64,000 bases of DNA from the NCBI GenBank assembly GCA_030248225.1, contig JASANE010020378.1, positions 47,921-111,920 on the forward strand. Direction: 5' to 3'. The first letter of the stretch is position 1. Every line of letters begins with the position of its first letter. This DNA is from Trileptium ribeirensis (Eukaryota; Nematoda; Enoplea; Enoplida; Thoracostomopsidae). Shown one piece after another: positions 42,850 to 54,989 of this stretch. A program made the translations under genes and the position numbers. The notes below the pieces were generated by a model. That model saw only the letters and a program-made list of their open reading frames with translations, made no database searches and was not told where the DNA came from.

Positions 42850-45430
42850 TTAATTTTTCATTCATTTGAAATGTTTGGACAACCACAAGCTTTGAGGTCA
42901 GGCGGTCAGCATATTCCGACGGAAGGCTAACGACTGCCCAGAGGTTTATCTTTTTACGAGATAATAATTTAAAATTTCATAGTAGCTAGTTCAGCATTTC
43001 TTCGAAAATTTGCTTTGATTGCATACGAAAGTTTTATACTGCGATGAAACAAACAGTTAAAGTGTCTAAGCGATTGAATTGCATTTACTACATCAATATG
43101 GGTCGGTAGTGGGGGCTTGATGCATTTATATACATCACTATTAAGCATTTAGATTAGCCTGTCGGTGTTACTGTCCTAGCTACCCGAACGACGGTTTCAC
43201 GGCTGTTTAGAAACGGCCGGGAAAATTTTCGGCCATACCCGTATAATAGACATGCCACAGCTCCTCAGTCGTGAATCACAACACTAGAATGCACCTCCCA
43301 TTCAATAAATCGATAGGACTTCTTAAATTTTATTAAAAATGATCCAGTGTGTTCCATCAAGTAAATTTACTTTGAGGTAAATAGTTATTCTTTTTTGAAA
43401 GCCATGGGTTTGAATGACGTACCTATTAACATTATGACCGTATTTTGTGGCTATACACAGAATTTTTGCATTCTGTTGTGTATGCGTTTATATCGATGTT
43501 ATTCTTAAAACTATTCACTGCGGACATGAACAAAAAGGTTCTCTGGTTTCAGAATTTGGAGCGAAGTTTATGTGCTAATTTGAAGGCTACGCAATAGCGT
43601 CGTGAAAAACGGCGCTATTTAATTAATAGCTTTAAAACTCTATATTCCTTCCGCTTGCCATATGTGATAGTTTATAATTTCCACCAGTTTGATGGTAGTT
43701 TACATTTAAATTTGCTTTTATTTTCACACATAAATTTAATTATATAGTTAGAGGTTAATAAAGTTCTTGTATTTAGCTAATACTATGCTTATCATGGACA
43801 CTTAAAATACTTCTTATGTGCTTAATCTCATACGTGATATCAGTCAATCACAGAATTGCATCGTTCTGTGTAACTCGTATGTTTACTGTGTTAAGTTTGT
43901 TGTTAGATTAAGACCAAAGCAGGGTTAGTGACATTAAGAAACAGAAAACGGAAACGTTTGAAATGAAAGAGGAAGACCCAAGTACGTTATAATGTTTTGG
44001 TTAGTGAGATCGGGAAATCTGCTTTGGAAATTTGAGGGTATGGATGTGAAATCATATGCTTTTTTAATGCTTACCGAAGATCACCTGATATTTCAGCAAA
44101 AATTAGCAAATTAGTCAGTGAAGTAGCGTTTGAATGATTTACACAGTTTAAAATAGACACTTTGCGTAATTAATATAGGTATTTTGCAATAACTATTATA
44201 TATAATTTAGGAACAAATCAGCGAATATAAATGATACAATTACCACAAGATACATTGAAGTCTGTATGGTTGCAATATAAATATACATATATATGTATCA
44301 TATACGTACATATACATATATATATTATACATACATATACCTACCTATATAATATATATGTATATGTATTCATATATACACTGCGTGTTTTGCAGCAGTT
44401 GTTAACAAGATCATGTTTCAAGTTAAATTGAGCCTGAATTGTGCTATTAATATTTCTGTGTCAGTCAATGGATTTGGCACAATTTATTACATTGTATGGA
44501 TTTAAATCCTTTTTAACGCCAAAATACTTCAAAAGTTAATCTCACAATCCCAGAGTCATTGTGAACAAATTTGGCTGAACCTATTACAGCATATGCATAT
44601 AAAGCTCAAAATTTGTGCAAAAAATATCATACTTTAATATTATACAGAGAAGTCGCAAGCTCTTCTAAAATTGGAGGGGACGCCAAAAATGAGGAAGGAG
44701 GCGGCCATCTACAGTCATTTTTTATAACCCTATCAGTTATTTTTTATGTTTGTCAACAAAAGATAGGGGTCCCAAGGTTTCCCCCCATCTCCCACCTATT
44801 TGTCGCGCGGTTGATATTATATGTGCTTTGTAAAAATTGCTGGATCCGCTTCACGTGGCAATTAACCAATATCAGATGCGAATAAAGTGGTTAAGGAATC
44901 CTAATTAGGGTTATAATAGGTTGTCATATATTTTAAACGTTTTTACGGACCAGTTCAAGTACTTTGCAACGCCATTCCTGAAAAATTATTGCTAAATGTG
45001 AGGCCTAATTAATTTATAAACCTGCAGAATATTGGGGCAAATCGCACAGCTAACTACAGTGTTATATTCTGGAACAGCAAAATTCAGGTTTATTTTACCA
45101 ATTATTTAGTGGATATATACACGTAGTATTGACAAGCCCAATAATCAACAAAACACAATAACGAAAATATTATAGGCTCAAATAACAACATACAGACCAC
45201 AGTTTCTTCAATTGTGGCTTTCACCTGCCGCAAAACCGCAAAATTGGCTTCATTGATTGTTTATATATATGTTTATTTTGCATTAGGCTAAATTCAAATT
45301 TTACAAGTTATTATTGCACTAGAAACAGTTCTGGCCCTAAGGGATCCCAGCTGCACCACCATTCTCCGCTGTGGTGCCCGGACAACCCCGGCTTCCACGG
45401 ATCTCCGGTGAACTGCTAGTCGACCTTAGG
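42850..45430. other. No gene recognised; TA microsatellite inside
   Basis: 44275-44385 is a TATATACATA-type microsatellite. The tract near 43525-43570 resembles 18070-18110 (GGACATGAAC..GGTCCCCTGGTTCAGAA), an unclassified dispersed repeat. No coding frame with support. Confidence 0.5.
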
Positions 45431-45939
45431 GTCAACGCTGTAAAACAATGTTCTTCTCGGGTTCGGACAATTTTCTTTCACCTTTAAATGCCCAGAAATA
45501 CCACAATGATGGTTTGCGCGGTACTTTATAGTTCTCCCGCATGCCAGGATACGTCTCCGAGGTCAAAAATGCAACAAAATTTTTGGTTTGCATTTTTATA
45601 GGAATTCTGCACGGCGCCCCGACCGATCCTGACCCGCAGAATAACATACACTTTACAACATACCAATTATTATCGACATATCAATCATTATACCAATCTT
45701 ACGGGTGCGCACCGGGATCAACTATAGGGCACCGAATGCGTCAATTCCCCCGTAAAATCGTGAAAGATACGCCCGTTCTCCCCGGCCCATCCGAGGCCGC
45801 AGCCGTCCCTCCTACAAAAATTTATTCCCAACAACACTAATAACATACATTCCATTTCTCTAGGGACAACCGGATACATGCATTTAGAGTATATGAAAGT
45901 CCTATCAGGATGCGATAATCACCCCGCGCATCTCGGGCG

Positions 45940-46032
45940 GGTGGAGCGTGATGATACAACATGCTGCAATAATGATACAGTTTTATTTTATAAAAACAAA
46001 TATACAATCTAACGCTGGGATCACGCTCCACC
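45940..46032. repeat. 13-bp perfect inverted repeat, 67-bp loop
   Basis: GGTGGAGCGTGAT at 45940-45952 is the exact reverse complement of ATCACGCTCCACC at 46020-46032. The AT-rich loop stands between GC-rich arms. It may be the ends of a very small MITE or a structural hairpin. Confidence 0.65.
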
Positions 46033-46133
46033 GATTCTGGTCGCCCTTTTGGTTTCCCATTATTCGCTATTAACTTATGTACCATTTTGAATGAAAGCTA
46101 AAATTAGTAGAAAAACTCCGGCTGTTACATTAA

Positions 46134-46565
46134 CAATGCAGCAATTAAAATGCAGTAGTAGATATATCATTCAAAACACCTTAATTTTTTTGTGCGAAAA
46201 ATTTGAATTGGTGTACGAATTTGGACCTAAATACTCAGTTTGTTTCTCTAGATTCCACTTGAAAACGCTGGATTACATTTCGGGACTCTTGAACGTATAT
46301 GATAGTTAGTGGCATAAATAATCGTGTCTTTCCAACAATCCTCTATCAACAGTGCAGCAATTCTGCGGAGTTAGAATGCAGCAGTAGATGTATCGTTCAA
46401 AATACCTTGATTTTTTTGTGTGAAAAATTTGAATTAGTGTACGCATTTGGACCTCAATATTCAGTTTGTTTCCCTAGTATTCCCTGAAACCGTGGGATTA
46501 CCTTTCAGGATGCTTGAACATATAAGATAGTTGCTGGTATAAATAATCTGGTCTTCCGAAAATCC
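46134..46565. repeat. Tandem duplication of ~220 bp, open in the same + frame
   Basis: Two adjacent copies (about 46134-46345 and 46350-46565) share ATGCAGCAATT, CAGTAGATATATC, TTTTTTTGTGCGAAAAATTTGAATT, TTTGGACCT and TTGAACGTATA..GATAGTT. In both, one + frame reads CSSR then QNTLIFLCEKFELVY then FGP.YSVCF. Over the aligned core of that frame, six of eleven differences fall in third positions, a mild excess. It could be a duplicated exon or a decayed repeat. Confidence 0.7.
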
Positions 46566-46569
46566 CAAC

Positions 46570-48940
46570 GCCTTAAGCTTAACACTAAGTACAGGCTTAG
46601 GCGTCGGCTATAAATCTACGGTTAAATGTTGTGTTTTGCGTTACGAGAAAGTAAATATGTGGGATTTAGAGGCTCAACTTTCTACGATCATGCTTCAAAA
46701 ACAAATTTTACACGGTTGTAGACATCGCTGAACTTATAATCGCACTGTATGTTGAATTCTGAAGAAAATCCAGCCATGTTGTCTAATGCATCATTGACCT
46801 TAGCATGTTTGCTCCTAGGCTCGGATTTTGTCCCACAGTCAAATCAGGCCCGTCACGTTTTGGCATATTTGATCCCGGCCTTTGGAATGAATAGTGCACA
46901 GCTTAGCTTGGCCTGTATATTTTTACCAGCTCGGCAGGGCCATGTATCGACTTTAATAGACGATGTTGGGCATTAGAGCATATATGTTTAGTAAAATTAA
47001 ATTTATTATTTTGGGTTTCCATTTGTTCTGTTTCCGAACAGAACAGCTAAACACTTGCCGCTTAAATTGAAATTGAATTAAAAATACCGGAATATTAAAT
47101 TTTGAACCAGATTTAGCTACCATAAATTGCTAAGGAAACCTAACTTGTAGCTATGTGTGGAAATATATTTATGCACTACACAGTACAATAAAGCATACTG
47201 ATAATTTCCGCAACTGTCTGTACACATGGCGTTAAAACTTAAACTTATATTATGAGCTATTTTCCAGAACCTAATTCTTTTTACGTGGCGGCTTTTATAC
47301 AACGTACATATATGTTATGTTAGTTATCATATATAGCCGAGGCCCTGGTAACAATTTTAGAGCCCAGCTCGGCTATTAACTATCATACCTACAGGGCCTG
47401 ACGTGTCTCGGAAAATGTCACAACAGCAGCTCCGGGCTGGGCGAGCTGGACATTATGGCGGCGGCATGCTGTGACAAAATCCGGCCATAGTGTACAGATC
47501 TTAAGGTAAATCATGCATAAAAGTTATGACTTACGGCATTGCAACGAGAAATTTAAAAACGAATCGTAGCGGTTTTCAAGAAAATCGTTTGTGTATTAAA
47601 GGTGTGTAACAAAAAGTGAAAGCAGCTGTGAATATTTATTGCTTACTCAATAATTTTAGCCAAGCGAAGAATTTTGCAACGATGCCAATGTATAGCGACA
47701 ACATAATACGATTTAGTTGAATGATAAGATAGTACGTATTATACAACTAAAGATAGATAAAGAAAGAATCTAACACATGAGGCTATCAAGAAAGTTCCAA
47801 ACAAATCTAGATTTACGCCTCAACATCTTTTTACAGCTAGTGATGAATAAGAGAAACACCAATTTTAGATTTCCGTTTATATACATATTAAACGATTGTG
47901 TTTCACAGTTATATCTGTGTCTAATTAATTATATACGTGGTAATCGTTGGATATGGAATTATTGTGCCACACAACATCAACACATGTTTAATGCTTTATA
48001 GAGATTGTTCTAAAAGGTACGTTTAATAAATTTTAGCCGCCGATAGTCAGACCTGAAAATCACGCAATAATCAGATTTCGCTAAGCTTGACTCAAATTGA
48101 AATAAATTTGCATTCTATGTAAACACAAACATTAACCTTGCATATCGTAGTTCACTCCGGCAGCAATACGAGCGTAATTTAGTCGCAATAAGGAAAGAAC
48201 CTATACGCACTATTTCGAAATGACGAGCGTTTTATAACGTAAAGGTCATATAAGTCGTACTCGCGATCTGAAAACTACACACAAACTGCATTTCTGGAAA
48301 ATCTACATAAATGCAAATATGTTATAATTGTACAAACTTTATAAAAATCCAAACATTATGTTTATTCAGGTAAATAATAGGTCATATAACTCCACTCGCT
48401 TGTTTGAATTGCATTTTAATTACAACTTAGTGAAAATTCGATTTAAGCTATGTTTGTGTGAATAATTATCAATTGTATATTACCAAATTACTTATAATTA
48501 CATAAAATAATTACACTAATGTTTCTCTGACACCTGATGATTTATACACAATGGACGTCATAAAACGATAAGTTGATTGTAGAGGCAGTATTTTATTTCG
48601 TCTAACAATGCCTGATCAATAATGTAGCCCTAAAACTGGTCGTAATCTAAAGAAAACGGTTTGCACGAGATAGATGAATTTGAAACACTTTGGTTCGCAG
48701 TTCACGTACTACTCCAATTCTGATGCGGTACAATACACGTGTAAAATGTGCAGTCATACTGTGTCAGCTCCGAACAGACTTTCGCGCGTACTGTTTCTAG
48801 AATGTTCACATTGCATTAGACCCAATGACACAACCACAACAATAATAATATCGTTTATTACCGGACAAGCCAGCCTTATTGTCAGCATTGTTATGCACTG
48901 CCTATATTCAAAATGTTCACGTGAAATATAGACCAGGAGA
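46570..48940. other. No gene recognised
   Basis: It includes two GC-richer patches (46790-46970 and 47335-47490) with AGCTCGG and GGGCCTG motifs in both. Frames in this stretch (46749-46976, 48674-48931) lack domains. Confidence 0.45.
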
Positions 48941-48950
48941 CAATAGAAAT

Positions 48951-49020
48951 CAAATTCTGGCAATCAAAATGAAATTAAACAGATTCAAATTCTGACAATC
49001 AAAATGAAATTATACAGATT
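48951..49020. repeat. Two tandem 35-bp units
   Basis: CAAATTCTGGCAATCAAAAT followed by GAAATTAAACAGATT is repeated immediately with two changes. Confidence 0.85.
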
Positions 49021-49864
49021 GACATTGGATAAATAAACAATTAAGATCAGAAAGGGCACATTCCAACGTATATCTGACCGTAATCCGGACTTAATGTAAC
49101 AAATATAGAGCAACGTTTAATGTGTAATTTCATCGAATCTGATCATATGATGCGGCGAGAACACCGTGTACGCATTCAAACAGTATCTGGTAGGTTTAAA
49201 CAGTATCATTTGGTCGTATCGTATTATATGATATCGCATGACATTTAACCGGATATGACATGCAAATCGGATAGAATCGTAGCTGATCTACAGCACCCGT
49301 ATGTCGATGCTGCAATGCTAGATTTGTTACTTTCTAGATAGTGGCATGCCAATTGCTTAAATTTATAGATGATGGTATCCCAGTCGCACCAGTCGGTTGG
49401 TGATGTGATACAGTTTTAAGTATATTAATCTTCGCAATCATCGAAGACGACATTAAGTTATAATACATCTTACTGCTAGAACAACAATTTTCTGATATTG
49501 CGTTAGTTATATTTCATAAGTTTCCGTAGCAGAATTTCAAAAAATTTTGCCACAATCTGTAGTGACTACACACTTTATGGGAATGCTGCATTATATAGCA
49601 CAAATCGAACTTTAAATTACGGAATACAGGATTACATATTTTAATCAAGTCGCTTCACGAATATTCCTCCTAAATGTAGAACATTACTTTCCCGCAATTT
49701 ACCAGCCATAATTTTGCAGTAATACATAAGCGTACTCTGGTTTGACCAATGAAGGGCAAGTTGATGGCATGATACATAAATAATAGGTATTCTTGCTGGG
49801 TAGCGGTCATCCCATAAAGGACAAAGCCCCCACGCCATATTTATTATCATTAGGCTGCTTACCA

Positions 49865-49965
49865 CTCCGCGCCCCCCTCCCCCCGCGCCAAAAACTGAGA
49901 AAAATTAAGTAAACATTAGCACAAACTGTAAAAAATTGGGCGAATTTATGTAAAAGTGGGAATAT
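49865..49965. repeat. Composite GC-rich/A-rich repeat
   Basis: A C-rich block (CGCGCCCCCCTCCCCCCGCG) is followed directly by GCCAAAAACTGAGAAAAATT-type A-rich quasi-repeats. It is one of five similar structures in the window. Confidence 0.45.
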
Positions 49966-50228
49966 GTGTCCATTTTAAACTATATCACGTGTTGTGATCC
50001 TAAAGAAACGTTCTGCTCCGACACCATCCGACGCCATGAACCCCCTGACCTCCTTCTAGATGCCCCCATGAACCGGTACATCTTCATAGTATATTATTTG
50101 TATGGTTTCGTGCAATATTCACGGTATATTTTGTTATTTTTTGTGTTTTTAAATTCCGGATAGCTAATAAAAAGATACAATTTTTAATCTAAATCGTGAC
50201 ATTTTGTCAGAAGAAACATTTGTTATCA

Positions 50229-50552
50229 ATGAAACAGATAATTCTTGCAATATTAGTTTCAATGACGTTTATGGTGCGAATTAAATCGTTTACTATCCGC
50301 ATATTGCCATTGTTGTCAGCAGAAACAAGGCGTCAAAATTCTATCGTAGACCGAGGGAATCTTTTTCCACGTAAACTTCAAATGGAAGGCCGCCGAAAAA
50401 ATTCCCAATTTCGACGAATGATGATCGGTGAACGTCTACGAATTGCTTTTGGTCAAAAACCACAACGCGTTATCAGTGAAGGCATAGTCATACCACGAGA
50501 ACAAACCGATCCATGGGTATCTCGTGTCATTGTTGGTGGTCGATGGATTTAG
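50229..50552 (+). CDS. Putative secreted, cysteine-free basic peptide precursor, 107 aa
   Basis: A single-exon ATG frame with an in-frame stop upstream (50190-50192) and TAG at 50550-50552. Residues 1-20 form a signal-peptide-like segment (MKQIILAILVSMTFMVRIKS). The rest has no cysteine, is rich in arginine, and carries basic pairs typical of prohormone cleavage: RR at 34-35, RK at 48-49, RRK at 55-57 and RR at 62-63. It ends VIVGGRWI. A candidate poly(A) signal lies near 50858. The layout suggests a neuropeptide-like or other processed secreted precursor, but I recognise no family. It could still be a chance frame. Confidence 0.5.
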   Translation: MKQIILAILVSMTFMVRIKSFTIRILPLLSAETRRQNSIVDRGNLFPRKLQMEGRRKNSQFRRMMIGERLRIAFGQKPQRVISEGIVIPREQTDPWVSRVIVGGRWI

Positions 50553-50559
50553 GAATAAG

Positions 50560-52070
50560 CTAACCAAATTGTAGACGGATTCAACGAAATCGTCAACTGG
50601 TAAAATTGTTTGAGCCTAATGTTCAAAATTTGAAACATATTTATTGCCGTTTTGTTTAAAACTGATGTGATAAATTAAATTAGCTAGGCATAAAATATGT
50701 TTGATCCAAATATATTGAACATAAAACTTATTTGTTCGTTCGATCACCAACGTTCTAGAAAAGAGTCATTATTTGTAATCAAGCGACAGTTGGGTAACTT
50801 GTAACATTAGTGGTACACTATAGAAATTTGCAAAAATCTAATAATAATTTAATATAATAATAAAATATATACATTAATTTGGGATATAATGTCTGAACTC
50901 TGTAGCTCCAAACAAGCAAAGTTGATATATCCGTGTGGCCTCCTATCTTTGACACAACGGTGCGAGTAACCTAGTAATTAAGCGATGATTAGGTTCCTTT
51001 TCCGCTAGTGGTACATCATAAAAATGAGCAAAATTATAAATATGAATTTAATGTTGCGATTATATAAAATGGGAAAAGTAAAAATTTTTAACTTATTTTT
51101 GGACAATTTAAACTGAAAACATGGAACGTGAACTACAACTTATGCAATAAAAAAACCGATTGTCATATGGCGCTTTTAATGAGGTGCATCTAATGCTACA
51201 CGTTTCCGCGTATAAAATGCGTCTTTCCATACGCATTTCTACCTGTTCAGAGGTTGATGTTTAACAATTATAGTAGGTTTTAGATTAAAATCGGCGAGAA
51301 TTTTGCTGTGTTTTCACTGGTAGTTTGGCTGCTTGTGCATAGATTTGACCAGTATTTCTGCAATCTGTATAGTCCTTCAATTTTAGGCTAAGTTTGGTCT
51401 GTTTTTCTATTACAAACTACATCATGCTAACTAACAGGCGGCCACGATTCGATGGATGCAAGCGTACGCGATATCTTGTAGGTTTTAGAATTGGCCGCAT
51501 TATATACCATACATGCGTATAGGAAACTAAGTGAATAACCCCGCCATACCAGCGAGTCGTGGAAACACCGCTCCTTGCGAAAAGCTCCCCTCTTGGCAGG
51601 AGTTCCGACACATAAGCGTCGAAGACGACGCACAACTCAACTTCCCTAACGACCTGCTTACCCCACTTTCTCTACCCCGGGGTCATAGGCCTACTCCCAC
51701 ACCCGCCCCTGATACCTGAGCTACCGCCTGAGGCTTCGGACCTCGAGCATTTAAGACATAGACAAGGAATTAATACAGTTATAAAGCGTCAAAAAAGAAG
51801 ATTCGAACAATAAGACAACTATCCTAATTGTTCACTACGTTAAATGTTTTACGATCAGGTTGTGCACGGACAAGGGATCCATCTCTTAAAGTTGTTGATC
51901 GCCAGAATATTGAAGATATGAAGTATACGACATGCTTTTGATTGAAACTGGTATATAGTGTTGAACAATGCAGCACATATGTCCAACATTAGAAAATCTA
52001 AGACACGCAACAGAGGTTAAAAAAATTCTGAAGGATGGGTGCACTGTTCGTCTGGCGTTGCACTTAAATA
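50560..52070. other. No gene recognised; one GC-rich patch
   Basis: 51535-51740 is clearly GC-richer than its surroundings, with open frames on both strands but no domain. It may be a repeat of external origin. The rest is AT-rich. Confidence 0.4.
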
Positions 52071-52079
52071 ATAAAGTCT

Positions 52080-52370
52080 CAGACTGCAGATTTTATGTCA
52101 AATATTTAGAAGTATTTGAAGTGTTTTTGAAGAATATACCCGCCAGTTTATTAGCATTCCTCTCAATCGATAAGCTTTTCAACTAAAAAATTACGTTTAG
52201 CTTACGTTGTAAGAAATTCACTGAAATAGTAAACTCTCAGGCTATAAACCTTTGTGCAAATATTCAGATCTTTGAAGAATGTACCCGATAATGTATATTA
52301 TCATTTCTCTCATTTGCTAAGCTTTACGACTAAAAAATTTAGCTTAACTTACGTGGTAAAATTAAAAAAT
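52080..52370. repeat. Tandem duplication of ~150 bp
   Basis: CTCAGACTGCAGATTTTATG..GAAGAATATACCCGCCAGTTTATTA..GCTTTTCAACTAAAAAATTACGTTTAGCTTACGT returns as CTCAGGCTATAAACC..GAAGAATGTACCCGATAATGTATATTA..GCTTTACGACTAAAAAATTTAGCTTAACTTACGT. Confidence 0.75.
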
Positions 52371-52867
52371 GATAACTCGGAAATGTAGTATTGAGGTTTC
52401 GAGAGCAGTTCGAGTATTCACTGTGGCTATTTGGTAGTCGCTTCTTGAATTTCACGGATGTTTAAGCCACCGATTGTTAATTAAAACAATTAGTGATTCC
52501 TAACAAAAGCTTTAGAATTTTTTTAGAAATTACAAAATCTTTAAATTAAACTACATACGATTTAAGTTACCATAATCAGACAATAATTTACTTTGATTTG
52601 CAATTACTATTTATTGTACACAATAATTTAGCCATCTAATACTAATTTAATGTTGCTAAACCGTCAGTTTCAACAGATAATATATTTTCGTGTAGTAATC
52701 AAGGCCGGCAAACTCCGTATTTTATTACTCACTACTCTTGTGAATTGAATAAATAATGTAACTAAATTTAGCTACCGTATATTCAGTACTTATGTACTGT
52801 TGTATGTAACAGCTGAAATTTGCACGATTTGCCATAGACAAGAGTGAAATTAAGTTGATTTTTAAAT

Positions 52868-53640
52868 CTTCGCCCATATAAGCGCGATGACGATTTTGTG
52901 AGGAAATATCATCGCCCATATATTAGCGATGTCGATGCAAAATATCGCGCTACACCGCTCCGTAGACATGTAGGATATGTCATCATTATATATACGTTTG
53001 AACATGTGAAATAAACCCCATGTTTATATATATAGGACTAGTAATGGGGTGGAATATCAATCATACCATGGTTTATAATTGTATGATGAATGAATTCGGA
53101 AAATCTATGAAATATATGGGTAAATTGAAAAAGCAGGATAAATGAAACGAAAACTAAAGATAAATGCGATTCTAGCGTTTAAGTCGTCTATCATGCTTTG
53201 TCAGTTAATTCTTCGACAAGTAAATTTTCAAACACATGTCCAGCTGGAAGAAGCATGTGCGGTTATTGAGGTGAATGCATGGCGAACAGAGCGTTAAGCA
53301 GTCAAATTTGATTACAATTCAACAAATGTGAACTAAAATTAAATCAGCAATTAAGCGAAACGTTTAAAATCACATGTTCCATACCTGGGCGATAATATTT
53401 TGCGAGAGAAAATTTCATTTGCCCATATATATGGGCGATGACTTTTTTCGGTGAATTTTTATTATCAATGCATGGGCGATCACGTGTTTCAAGACTTTTT
53501 ATCGAACATATATGGGAGATCACGTATTGAAAGGTATTTTCGTTACGAAAGATGTTCCCCGCTATGTGGCATATTTCAAGGCCCATGTATGAAATTCCGC
53601 AATAACCATTTTGTATCGGCCATATGTTAGTGATGCACAT
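52868..53640. repeat. Array of degenerate palindromic units around GCCCATATATGGGCGAT
   Basis: Variants of TCGCCCATATAT and ATATGGGCGATGAC appear at about 52872, 52911, 53386, 53423-53441, 53472, 53508, 53580 and 53627, in both orientations. The block at 53423-53443 is a near-perfect palindrome (GCCCATATATATGGGC). In the 53386-53530 cluster, spacing is about 35-50 bp with A/T-rich spacers. It does not look like CRISPR: repeats are degenerate and spacers similar. Confidence 0.6.
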
Positions 53641-53929
53641 ATACATAAACCAATTTTAACCCGATCGTCACCATCCACATTCATCCGATATGGTACATAT
53701 AGTTACACTACAATGAGGAGAAAAAATTAGTATATAAGTCCGATCAACACATTTCTGCAATTATCGAATACCAAGATATGCCCTGGAGATGGGGTGTATA
53801 ATTAAAATTTCCCGGTAGTTATCCTGAGTGTAAAAATCACATAAATATGCAGCGGATATTTACTTTTGTACATACATGCTCATTGCGGAGACAGTGAAGA
53901 ATTATCCAACTAATGCTCGGATCGGTGAT

Positions 53930-54190
53930 TCCCAGTCGTGATCTTCCTGAGGCACCGCACCGCCGACCCAGCCCCCTTACTCTGGCAAATTTCGGCAAAA
54001 ATCAGCAAAATTCGGGCAAAGATATGCAAAAATGGGACGAAATGAGTAAAAATTGTGGAAAATTGCCAAAAGTTAAATTTTTAAGAATTAGAGTTCCAAA
54101 AAATGTCAAAATTGACCTCCCTGACTGCCGCCGGACCAACCCTCCCCCCTTTCCGACGCATCCGATATCCCCCATACTTCGGACCTCGCC
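53930..54190. repeat. Composite GC-rich/A-rich repeat with GC-rich blocks at both ends
   Basis: A GC-rich block (GCACCGCACCGCCGACCCAG) leads into AAATTTCGGCAAAAATCAGC, AAAATTCGGGCAAAGATATG and further A-rich quasi-repeats, then another GC-rich block at 54115-54190. It is the most complete member of the family seen at five places. Confidence 0.5.
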
Positions 54191-54594
54191 CATGTATGCA
54201 TTTACGCCACACTAGCATTTTGGCATGGCATAATGGGAACTCCTGTAGAGAAAGCCTCTACAGTAACTCTATGAGTGAACAGCAAATTATATCGCTATGA
54301 GTACCCTAAGCACAAATCTTGATCTAAGCTTCACATTTTATATAAGGCTTAAAGTAACAATAGCGCTGAGTCAGAGGGTTGACGCACCCGGAAACCCGCT
54401 TTAAGCGGTTCGGCCTAGTAACCTATATACATCAGACAATGTGCGTTTCTTGGTGGCTAATGATGACTTGAACTAATTTATATGCTGTAAGCAGCTTTTT
54501 TTATCATTAAAAATGACCATCATTTCATAAAAACGACTATATACCAGCATAGCAATGCAAAATTTTAAAAATAAATTTTATAAAGCTTAATAGT

Positions 54595-54668
54595 ACTGAT
54601 TCGTTAATTATCGTTAATATATCGTCAATAATATATCGTTAATTATCGCTAATGTATCGTTAATTCAT
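54595..54668. repeat. ATCGTTAAT short tandem repeat
   Basis: Six imperfect units of TATCGTTAAT(TA) run from about 54598 to 54665. Confidence 0.75.
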
Positions 54669-54989
54669 AAATTATGTCTTTCTCGAGTCTACAAGCCCAA
54701 AATTTTTGAAAATTCTGTAGCTTGCGTGCTCGCAGCGTTCGGTTTTTTCGTCTTCGTTTCTGCAAACCTAAGCATATTTGTTATTAATAGAAAAATTCGG
54801 GAAGCTATGGGGAAGGGGGAGGCTGTGTCCCCTTTGACGCCTATGTGTTTGACGACACGAGCTGTCGGCGGTAGTCGAGAACTGGAGGGGCGGGGGAGGC
54901 GGGGGTGTCGCCGCAGAGAGCAACATCGCTACCCTCTAATGGCACATCTGCGCAACCACAACATCAAAAGATTGATACCAATTTTTCTA

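Noticed and set aside
44571..44885. 104-codon + frame
   Set aside because: No ATG at its start and no recognisable feature; crosses a GC-rich patch that is probably repeat DNA.
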